In this document: piece by piece, positions 1 through 5,347 of the stretch
How positions within the stretch are numbered: the stretch's first letter is position 1
Layout of the letters: each line of letters opens with the position of its first letter
NCBI GenBank assembly: GCA_051888795.1
Contig: JBJFCD010000024.1
Span: 1 to 5,347, forward strand
From: MD308 sp051888795
GTDB lineage: Bacteria; Bacillota; Clostridia; Lachnospirales; Lachnospiraceae
DNA: 5,347 nucleotides
Reading direction: 5' to 3'
Program-made: the position numbers and the translations under genes
Notes under the pieces: model-generated
What the model was told of the DNA's origin: nothing
What the model saw: the letters and a program-made list of their open reading frames with translations, nothing else
The model's database searches: none

Positions 1-596
1 AGGATTCTATCCTTGTTTTCAATCAGGATTACGAACTTGTTTCGCAATTACCTATAGTATACATATCGCATAATCACTGCTCTTCTATAAAATTAGTACT
101 AGCAGTTTGTTTCTTTCATTCTTGCTCTACATAATTACAAAAAATCTTTCATTATCCATGCTTTTTCAATATCCTTGTTAATATCATATTTATCTTTAAT
201 ATTCTACAACCGTAGTTTATTTTTATCAAGTATTTGTATTTTCTATTGTTATTGAAAAAATAGAAAAATCTAACATCCCATCCAAAAAACTAGCTAGCGC
301 TACCGATAATTAGTCTTTCGTTTATTATCTCTAATAATTCTACTTAATCCCAAAATGGAATACTCAATAAGAGTGTATTGCCACTACTTTTATCTGAATT
401 GTTTATTAGCTAGATATTGACGGAGTGTTTCACTCTGAGTAATTATTTCAGTCAAGTCTGCAATAATAATTGTTGGTGGATATCATAGTAGGGAGCTTTA
501 TTAAAGTTACCCTTTTTACCATCGATAAAAAATTTGGCTTTAATTTATGCTTGACTTTCCATAGCCGGTCTCTTTTGATTCGTAATTTATAACATT
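1..596. other. Gene-poor stretch with possible coding debris
   Basis: No intact gene was found on either strand. Besides the promoter-operator at 201-229 there are short frames that read like protein but are broken: on the minus strand around 440-575 (KAKFFIDGKKGNFNKAPYYD, then in another frame IIIADLTEIITQSETLRQYL), with an early TAA and a frameshift between them. On the plus strand a frame open from the left edge ends with TAA at 132-134 (DSILVFNQDYELVSQLP near the edge), possibly the end of a gene outside the window. A small hairpin GAGTG-TTT-CACTC lies at 423-435. None of this can be assigned to a family. Confidence 0.4.
201..229 (-). promoter_or_regulatory. Promoter with BlaI-like palindromic operator, no intact gene downstream
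   Basis: On the minus strand TTGATA (224-229), a 17-base spacer and TAGAAT (201-206) form a good sigma-A promoter. The palindrome CTAC-AACC-GTAG (204-215) overlaps the -10 box and resembles operators of the BlaI/MecI repressor family (CTACA...TGTAG types). An AAGGAT ribosome binding site (171-176) and an ATG (157-159) follow, but that frame stops after 10 codons (MDNERFFVIM) and again several times before the window edge. Confidence 0.45.
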
Positions 597-640
597 AAAA
601 AAGGTGGTCATGGATTCTTTAATATGATTCCATGCCACCT
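597..640 (-). terminator. Rho-independent terminator of the restriction-modification operon
   Basis: Read on the minus strand, GGTGGCATGGAATC pairs with GATTCCATGACCACC-like sequence (stem 602-640, one bulged base, A/T-rich loop) and is followed at once by six T residues (597-602). It lies 46 bases beyond the stop codon of the fused restriction-modification gene. There is no T run on the other side, so it terminates minus-strand transcripts only. A short overlapping palindrome CACCTAAGGTG (636-646) could compete with the stem base. Confidence 0.85.
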
Positions 641-685
641 AAGGTGCACTAGATTATTTCACTAATAATTATTGTATTAAAGTTT

Positions 686-2521
686 TTATTCCTTATCAGA
701 GAAGGAACTAAAACCTGTATATGTAGGGAATCCTAATCCATACAAGGCTTTTTCTATTGAACCGCCACAATTCTTATCCGCAATATCTTTAAGTTCAGCA
801 TAAACTGTATCTGTTGGCATAGTTATACCACTCTTTTCAACTTCCTCTTTTATAATTTGAGGTAGTGTCATACATATCTGATAGAAAGCATCCTTCTCAC
901 CGGTTACAATCGCATAAAATTGATCAATGCTTACCCTACGAATTAATGGATGAGATAATGTTATCTTCTTTACTTGTCTCTCCCACATAATATTTTGGGA
1001 TTTTTGGGCAATTGCTTCAACCAAAAAGCAAGCACAATTGTTGTCTAAAGCAATCTGATTATTCATCTTAGTAAATGTATCATCTCCGGATGACTTATTC
1101 ATTGTATTATGCTTATTTTTCATTTCTACATAAACAACTGAAACTAATTTCTTAGAGTCTTCAGGAATAACACTAATTGGTGAGTCAGGGGTAAAAATAA
1201 CGTCCCATCCTCCCTTATCTCCATTATGTGGAACTTCACAATTTGATATATTCTCAAACATCCGCTGATGAAAATATCCAATATCATTATTGTTAGATTT
1301 ATCACGCTGTCGCATAATTTCATCATTGATTATATATTCCCAGTCAACATCATAAACCATCTTATCAAAGAGAAGCTTTATTGGATCTATTAAATTGCTA
1401 TTAAACTCCTTGATTGTGTATGGTTTTAAAATCTGGTCATACTTACTTATGGTGTCATATACAATCCTTCTAAAGTTCGCCTCCGTAATAAATGACAAAG
1501 GCCAGTTTTTCATAGGTTTTTCCTCCAAACATTCTATTATTTTTTTTCCAATCTCCATTGCTAAGTTAACTGGAACAGCATTACCAACCTGCTTATATTT
1601 AGCGGCCAATGTACCACAAAATTCCCAATCATCTGGAAAGGTTTGCAATCGTGCATTTTCTCTATATGAAAAGGGTCTTACTTCAATAGGATGACATCTG
1701 TCTGTTTGCTTCATCCCAGGACTAGTAAGAACGGCTAAGGAAGGTTCCTCAAGACTCATCCGTCTCAGTATTCCAGTTCTTCCTCCACACATATCCCAAC
1801 ATGTCTTCATATAGGCTTTAGCTACCTCTGGATCTATATCACGCCAATAACCTCCTGGAGGAACAAGTTTAAAAACATCCGCCTTAGCTTTAGAATATGC
1901 TTGGCATTCATCCTTACTAGGATTTACATCAAGCTTAATATCGCCAATAACTGGTTTGCATTGTTGTTTAATTGGAAATCTATATATATGAGTGTCAGCC
2001 AGATCATTTCTAATTCCAATCGTTATTAATCGTTCTCTTTTTTGTGGAACACCATAGTCCCATGCATTCATTATCTTATACGATACTGTATATCCTTCTT
2101 GTCTAAAAATATCGAGAATAGTTGTGTATGTTTTCCCATTATCATGAGTTAAAAGTCCTCTTACATTTTCAAACAAAAACATTTTAGGCTGAAGTTTATG
2201 TAAAAATGTAGCATAGTGATAAAACATGGTTCCTCTAGTATCTTCTAGACCTAATCTTTTACCTGCATAGCTAAATGATTGACATGGTGCTCCGCCAGAT
2301 AATAAATCTAGTTCACCTTTTTTAATATTAAACTCTTTTTCAAGATCTCTAGAAGCTACTTGTTCTACATCTTCGCAAAGGACATTCCAATGTTTTCTAT
2401 TTTGTTTTAAAGTTGCTGCCGCGTCCTTATCAAACTCAACTAATCCTATGTGTTCAAAGCCAGATTTTTCTAGACCTAACGCAAGTCCTCCTGCTCCGGC
2501 GAACAATTCAATTGATTTCAT
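686..2521 (-). CDS. Single-chain type II restriction-modification protein: m5C DNA methyltransferase fused to Eco47II-like endonuclease
   Basis: 611 residues. The N-terminal part (1 to about 330) is a complete cytosine-5 DNA methyltransferase: motif I FAGAGG (7-12), motif IV with catalytic Cys80 in PCQ (79-81), motif VI ENV (118-120), motif VIII QKRER (160-164), motif IX RENARLQTFP (287-296) and motif X QVGNAVP (311-317). The recognition region (about 180-280) has GGRTGILRR and KQTDRCHP, which I recall from GGNCC/GGWCC enzymes of the Sau96I/SinI group. The C-terminal part (about 345-550) matches the Eco47II endonuclease family as I remember it: RQRDKSNNNDIGYFHQ, then GGWD (Asp440) and VEMKNKHNTMN (Glu466, Lys468), giving a PD-(D/E)XK set D...ExK. 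Inferred role: methylation and cleavage of one GGNCC-like site. The start is supported by GAAAGGAAAGG at 2530-2540. It lies 4 bases after a broken ribbon-helix-helix gene and is followed by a terminator. The frame is open throughout, so this is a genuine fusion in the DNA given; the pair is normally two proteins. The methyltransferase and nuclease assignments are firm, the exact target sequence is not. Confidence 0.93.
   Translation of the reverse strand: MKSIELFAGAGGLALGLEKSGFEHIGLVEFDKDAAATLKQNRKHWNVLCEDVEQVASRDLEKEFNIKKGELDLLSGGAPCQSFSYAGKRLGLEDTRGTMFYHYATFLHKLQPKMFLFENVRGLLTHDNGKTYTTILDIFRQEGYTVSYKIMNAWDYGVPQKRERLITIGIRNDLADTHIYRFPIKQQCKPVIGDIKLDVNPSKDECQAYSKAKADVFKLVPPGGYWRDIDPEVAKAYMKTCWDMCGGRTGILRRMSLEEPSLAVLTSPGMKQTDRCHPIEVRPFSYRENARLQTFPDDWEFCGTLAAKYKQVGNAVPVNLAMEIGKKIIECLEEKPMKNWPLSFITEANFRRIVYDTISKYDQILKPYTIKEFNSNLIDPIKLLFDKMVYDVDWEYIINDEIMRQRDKSNNNDIGYFHQRMFENISNCEVPHNGDKGGWDVIFTPDSPISVIPEDSKKLVSVVYVEMKNKHNTMNKSSGDDTFTKMNNQIALDNNCACFLVEAIAQKSQNIMWERQVKKITLSHPLIRRVSIDQFYAIVTGEKDAFYQICMTLPQIIKEEVEKSGITMPTDTVYAELKDIADKNCGGSIEKALYGLGFPTYTGFSSFSDKE
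1511..1526 (-). promoter_or_regulatory. Internal ribosome binding site and ATG for a stand-alone endonuclease
   Basis: On the minus strand GGAGGA (1521-1526) is followed 7 bases later by an ATG (1511-1513) that is in frame and is codon 337 of the fused restriction-modification gene. This falls exactly between the last methyltransferase motif and the start of the Eco47II-like domain. Translation from here would give a 275-residue nuclease, a natural size for a free enzyme of this family. Inference: this is the old start of a separate nuclease gene, possibly still used. Confidence 0.6.
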
Positions 2522-2525
2522 TAAT

Positions 2526-2699
2526 TCAGCCTTTCCTTTCTTCCTTTTCTACTATTTTAGAAGCTTCCATCAATGATGCGCGCCTTACAAATTCACTTTA
2601 CGATGCATAGGCTTCTAACCGTGCTACTTACTTAAGTTTTTCCAGTTCATCTTTACTTACCCTTATGCTCATTGAATATGTTTTATTATCCTTATCCAT
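2526..2699 (-). pseudogene. Ribbon-helix-helix DNA-binding protein, interrupted by two TAA codons
   Basis: The ATG at 2697-2699 has GAGGAAGG (2708-2715) upstream and opens a 57-codon frame ending at TGA 2526-2528, with in-frame TAA at codon 24 (2628-2630) and codon 34 (2598-2600). The translation has the ribbon-helix-helix layout: strand YSMSIRVS, helix A DELEKLK then VARLEAYAS after the first stop, helix B SEFVRRASLMEASKIV after the second, and a basic tail. Such proteins are autorepressors, antitoxins or plasmid/mobile-element regulators. Each TAA is one C-to-T change from CAA (Gln). It lies 4 bases before the restriction-modification start, whose ribosome binding site is inside its tail, so it probably once controlled, or was simply co-transcribed with, that gene. 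A 23-residue peptide would now be made unless the stops are read through. Confidence 0.72.
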
Positions 2700-2719
2700 A
2701 GGCTCTACCTTCCTCAAAA

Positions 2720-2748
2720 ATTATACTTTCCTCGTGGAACAATTGCAA
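2720..2748 (-). promoter_or_regulatory. Sigma-A-type promoter driving the ribbon-helix-helix / restriction-modification operon
   Basis: On the minus strand TTGCAA (2743-2748) is followed by a 17-base spacer and a perfect TATAAT (2720-2725). Transcription would start near 2713, giving a very short leader before the ribbon-helix-helix ATG at 2699. The -35 box lies inside an inverted repeat AATTG-N5-CAATT (2741-2755), a possible operator. Confidence 0.65.
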
Positions 2749-2753
2749 TACAA

Positions 2754-3086
2754 TTATCCATAAGGATTTATCTTCTCCCTACGTTTCTCGGCTGTTTTTC
2801 CTTACACCTCCGTCAACCTTCTTGGCTTACGATAAGTAATGCAATTTTTGTCAACGGAACACCACTGATCATACTCTGTTTCCCTATCAAGGTGATAGAC
2901 CTCTAGGAACTCATTGACTAACACATCAAGCTGACTCAGAACAGCTTTATCTATGGTATAGACAGTAGCATTTTTCTCTCCGGCATTGAAATTGATTACA
3001 GTTGCTTGCTCATATTTGGTAAATCGTATCCGCTCCTCCTCTCTGCTCTTGGTAGTGTTAACAAACGCAAACAATAAAAAGGGCAT
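2754..3086 (-). pseudogene. Broken small protein of a type found in Firmicutes conjugative/mobile elements
   Basis: The longest open part (2802-3086) encodes 94 residues. The core KYEQATVINFNAGEK, then NATVYT, LDVLV and YRKPRR resembles short uncharacterised proteins I associate with clostridial conjugative elements (an INFN..E.A.VYT block, then a basic end); no molecular function is known to me. After the TAA at 2802-2804 the same frame continues for 15 codons with a charged, family-like tail (GKTAEKRREKINPYG) to TAA 2754-2756, so the first stop looks like a nonsense mutation. The 5' end is also doubtful: an in-frame TAG sits just before the only ATG (3084-3086), whereas a strong AGGAGG (3035-3040) lies 5 bases before ATA (3027-3029), where a start codon would fit the conserved part. 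The residues before it (MPFLLFAFVN...) are probably not native. Recognition is from memory of the family pattern. Confidence 0.5.
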
Positions 3087-3161
3087 CTACAAGACACTCG
3101 ACTTATAACACCCTAACGTTGCATCTATTTTTATACATTTTCATCACATTACAGATATATT

Positions 3162-3616
3162 TTATTCATCATCCTTACGAGTGACAATTTGCTCCTGATT
3201 GGACATTGCATTTTCTATGGCTTCAAGCACAATACTCAAAAAAACATAACTACTATTATTTGATGATATCAAAAATTTCCGCTTTCCATTTACTTTTACT
3301 GCAATACGAACTGCATTCCCATACTCAATCTTTATTCCACAAATACCTTTTTTGATTTAGAATAAGTAGTCACAATTTCAAGACCATTTTGAAATAAAAA
3401 AAATCTTTCTCCAAAAATCTCATTCATTTTGAATTTGAAATAATCCTTTTCTATTGAAATCTTGCAACCCCTTTTCAAAACATATTCACTACCAAAAAGC
3501 ATCCAGAGTCCTGCTAATTTTATTGCAAAGAAGCATTCATGTGAGTGTTGTCGAGAAAACTCTTCCTTCTCTTTTACAATTAAGGTCATATATTCAAGTA
3601 CCATGAAACAAAACAA
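3162..3616 (-). pseudogene. Small membrane/PH-like protein split at an A AAA AAG frameshift site
   Basis: Two frames together give one plausible protein of about 151 residues. The first (3332-3616; TTG at 3614-3616 or ATG at 3602-3604, neither with a clear ribosome binding site) contains two hydrophobic stretches (about 1-14 and 29-46), then strand-like sequence SIEKDYFKFKMNEIFGERF and ends VFVE after SKSKK. The -1 frame, entered at A AAA AAG (3347-3353), continues GICGIKIEYGNAVRIAVKV...KRKFLISSNN and a terminal helix to TAA at 3162-3164. Strands followed by a C-terminal helix suggest a bacterial PH-like fold, but I do not recognise the family. It starts about 20 bases after the Mrr-like gene, in the same direction. 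The first frame is open upstream into the end of that gene without a standard start. One missing A in the A6 run, or programmed frameshifting, explains the break. Confidence 0.5.
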
Positions 3617-3636
3617 CAGGAATATATTCTTTTTTA

Positions 3637-5016
3637 TTACTTGCTTTTCATCATATCCAAATATATCTTCTTTACATTCACATATTTACTAATAATTCTT
3701 GCCAACTCAAAGTTATCCCAATACTGAATTTCCTTTTCCCCTTCATTTCGCAACCCCTTAAGTCTATCTAATGTCTGCGTTGTAAATGTCCCTGTATAAA
3801 AAAGTCCATATCCCTCTGCTTTAAATTCTTTCAGTAAACACGGAACCTCTGCTATATCTTTTCTGCTAATTTGCGCTTTTGTATGCTTACATTGAAATAT
3901 CCAATGTCTCATTTTCTTTCCAAATATCTGCTCCACTTCCTCATCACATTCTATGTCAACTCCTCCATCTGGTGTATTCGTATTTCCTCTTGAAAAAATA
4001 TTCTTAAATCCTAATTCACTTAAAATCTCTTTGCATAATTCTTCAAATTCTTCTGGTTTTATACAAGAAAAATCAATTCTCCCTTGCTCGTCTATGCCTT
4101 CAGGCATATATTCTTCCAATGCTTCTAACATCTTTCTTAGATTATTTCTTTCTTGAAAAACAACTTTCTCTAATTCGATTTTCATAGGAGCTACAAACGC
4201 CCAGTAATATCCACAACGCACTATAAGCAGCCCCATTTCCGTCATCTCATACTCCACGTCATAATCATATAATTCTAACTTTTCTATTTGCGACAATATG
4301 TCTTTTATAAAGTTCAAATTCCATACAGAAAAACTTCTATTTGTCTTAGCCATTGCATAGTCTGTCCCCTTATACAAAGAGACTTTATACCGTTTTTTTG
4401 CATGCATCTTATCAACCATTTCATCAAAAAACTGCTCATCAATTCCTGTTAAAACTGTTTCCATATGATTTACAAAAATACGGCTAACCTCACCTATCCC
4501 TTCAATACTCCGCGTTTTGTAAACTTTCCATCCCACGTCTGCCAAATAATGTAACTTATCATTCTCTGTTTTCCACTCTTCAAAATAATCTCTTACTTTC
4601 TCAGGAACAATTTCTTTTAAAAGTTCAAAATCCAGGTCATTGCTCTTTTCTTCTGTAGCTGAAAAATAAGATATCATTCTAAATATCTCTTCATCCAAAA
4701 ACTTACAGTTAAAATATCCCACTTTTTCATCATCATAAGGACACCCCATAGAGACTTCATAATCTTCTTCTGGCTTCTGATTACTTTCTAAATATAAGTT
4801 CTGTATAAAACTTAGTTCTTCCTCCATAATCCCAACACAACTTTCCGTATTTGTACCAACAGGATAAGAGAAAATTTTATAAATAGAAAATAAGTTTTCA
4901 TCCTCATCCCACTCTATTATAAACGAATAACCTTCCATTACTATGCAATCAAATTCCTCATAAAATTCTATACCAAATTTTTCAGTTAATTTCTCTAATA
5001 ATTGTTCCGTTTTCAT
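3637..5016 (-). CDS. Mrr-like restriction endonuclease with unrecognised N-terminal region
   Basis: 459 residues from the ATG at 5014-5016, chosen because AGGAGGG (5025-5031) lies 8 bases upstream; the open frame runs on to 5109 but that extension lacks a ribosome binding site and overlaps the intron-like RNA. The C-terminal part (about 315-445) is a Mrr-type PD-(D/E)XK nuclease: PEEFEELCKEIL with GF after it (321-337), RGNTNTPDGGVDIE with Asp354, and FQCKH with Gln375 and Lys377 (the QxK variant of the catalytic pair), then a KDIAE helix. Mrr family enzymes cut foreign or modified DNA in the cytoplasm without a partner methyltransferase (type IV); that role here is inference. Residues 1 to about 310 are acidic, without transmembrane segments, and I cannot name the domain(s); they could sense DNA modification or a phage signal. 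The gene is intact, unlike its two downstream neighbours. Confidence 0.85.
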   Translation of the reverse strand: MKTEQLLEKLTEKFGIEFYEEFDCIVMEGYSFIIEWDEDENLFSIYKIFSYPVGTNTESCVGIMEEELSFIQNLYLESNQKPEEDYEVSMGCPYDDEKVGYFNCKFLDEEIFRMISYFSATEEKSNDLDFELLKEIVPEKVRDYFEEWKTENDKLHYLADVGWKVYKTRSIEGIGEVSRIFVNHMETVLTGIDEQFFDEMVDKMHAKKRYKVSLYKGTDYAMAKTNRSFSVWNLNFIKDILSQIEKLELYDYDVEYEMTEMGLLIVRCGYYWAFVAPMKIELEKVVFQERNNLRKMLEALEEYMPEGIDEQGRIDFSCIKPEEFEELCKEILSELGFKNIFSRGNTNTPDGGVDIECDEEVEQIFGKKMRHWIFQCKHTKAQISRKDIAEVPCLLKEFKAEGYGLFYTGTFTTQTLDRLKGLRNEGEKEIQYWDNFELARIISKYVNVKKIYLDMMKSK

Positions 5017-5031
5017 CAGTATATCCCTCCT
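5014..5031 (-). promoter_or_regulatory. Ribosome binding site deciding the Mrr-like start
   Basis: AGGAGGG at 5025-5031, 8 bases before the ATG at 5014-5016. It selects a 459-residue product over the longer 490-residue open frame. No convincing promoter was found just upstream: TTGACA occurs around 5127-5132 but without a -10 box at 16-18 bases. Confidence 0.8.
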
Positions 5032-5106
5032 CGTATAATATCTTTTAGATACATAAATGCACCTTGAAAACTTAATAAATACTTGTTCAATAGGCTTAGT
5101 TAAGCC

Positions 5107-5347
5107 CATGATATAATTGTCCCAGTGTCAATCAGGTAATAGTTCTTTTCCCCCCTGTTGAACTAGTAATAGTTGCTTCATAGATAAGTCTGTTCCCCTG
5201 ACATGGAAGTTAGCTTCAAACCGGCTGGCTGTTTGCTTAAGTACATGGACTACCATCTTGCAGTGTGGTTTCGCATCTGTCCATCTTAAGCTGGATTCTT
5301 ATATGCGAGGGTGTCGATGCTCCATGATCATGGGTTTTACCAAGCCG
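5107..5347 (-). ncRNA. Candidate group II intron RNA fragment (domain I and following), running off the window
   Basis: On the minus strand this stretch is more GC-rich than the rest and highly structured. GCTTAAG plus ATGGAC (5279-5291) pairs with GTCCAT plus CTTAAGC (5235-5241 and 5245-5250) as a 13-bp helix with a 3-base bulge. AAACAGCCAGCC follows, then GAAGCT and GGGGAACAGA; I recall the same order of blocks (AAACAGCCAACC, GAAAGCTGA, GGGAACAGA) in domain I of the lactococcal Ll.LtrB intron. Other small helices include AACTATTACTAGTT and GGCTT-AGTT-AAGCC (5093-5106), and CCATGATCATGG (5322-5333) is a perfect palindrome. No domain V with its GAAA loop and no maturase gene is visible, so it is truncated or rearranged near 5100. 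An alternative is degraded coding sequence: one frame here is open for 57 codons (TAA near 5298, TGA near 5128) and in phase with the Mrr-like gene. Confidence 0.5.

Noticed and set aside
1..134. End of a plus-strand gene entering from the left edge
   Set aside because: Only 43 codons are visible, the last part is unlike the first, and no family can be named.
1395..1694. Plus-strand frame of 99 codons opposite the restriction-modification gene
   Set aside because: It is antisense to a gene with clear conserved motifs and its translation has no recognisable features.
2598..2630. Stop-codon reassignment (TAA read as glutamine)
   Set aside because: The two long intact genes use TAA as their own stop and contain no internal TAA, so simple nonsense mutation is more likely.
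2611..2632. GTAGCACGGTTAG as a domain V end of a group II intron
   Set aside because: No partner strand and no GAAA loop nearby; the bases belong to the ribbon-helix-helix reading frame.
3953..4156. Plus-strand frame of 67 codons opposite the Mrr-like gene
   Set aside because: It lies antisense to the catalytic domain; composition is a mirror of the real gene.
5017..5109. Longer start of the Mrr-like gene giving 490 residues
   Set aside because: The extra 31 residues overlap the intron-like RNA end, have no ribosome binding site, and a strong AGGAGGG precedes the internal ATG at 5014-5016.
1..5347. CRISPR array, tRNA or rRNA genes
   Set aside because: No regularly spaced repeats and no tRNA or rRNA signature were seen on either strand.

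Overview
The window is AT-rich (about one third G+C by eye), has Shine-Dalgarno sites of the AGGAGG type, and carries accessory genes of kinds common in low-GC Firmicutes; a clostridial (Lachnospiraceae-like) host is the best guess, from style rather than any species marker. Every recognisable gene lies on the minus strand, so the biological reading order is from high to low coordinates. It looks like a piece of a decaying defence or mobile island.

In reading order: (1) 5107-5347 is more GC-rich, strongly base-paired on the minus strand and resembles domain I of a group II intron; no maturase gene is seen. (2) 3637-5016 is an intact Mrr-like (PD-(D/E)XK, QxK variant) restriction endonuclease with a large unrecognised N-terminal region. 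(3) 3162-3616 is a small protein split over two frames at an A AAA AAG heptamer, so either a frameshifted pseudogene or a programmed -1 frameshift. (4) 2754-3086 is a broken small protein of a type I associate with Firmicutes conjugative elements. (5) 2526-2699 is a ribbon-helix-helix DNA-binding protein interrupted by two TAA codons, still preceded by a very good promoter. (6) 686-2521 is an intact fusion of an m5C DNA methyltransferase and an Eco47II-like restriction endonuclease, followed by a strong terminator at 597-640. (7) 1-596 has no intact gene, only a promoter-operator pair and possible coding debris.

The main result is the single-chain type II restriction-modification protein. Both halves point to the GGNCC/GGWCC specificity group, no GGNCC site was found in the window, and exactly at the domain border there is an internal ATG with its own GGAGGA ribosome binding site. 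That suggests a fusion of two formerly separate genes in which the nuclease may still also be made alone. The neighbours of this gene are riddled with nonsense codons while it is intact, as expected if restriction-modification genes are retained by addiction while the surrounding element decays. The second nuclease, Mrr-like, makes the window a small cluster of two different DNA-restriction activities.
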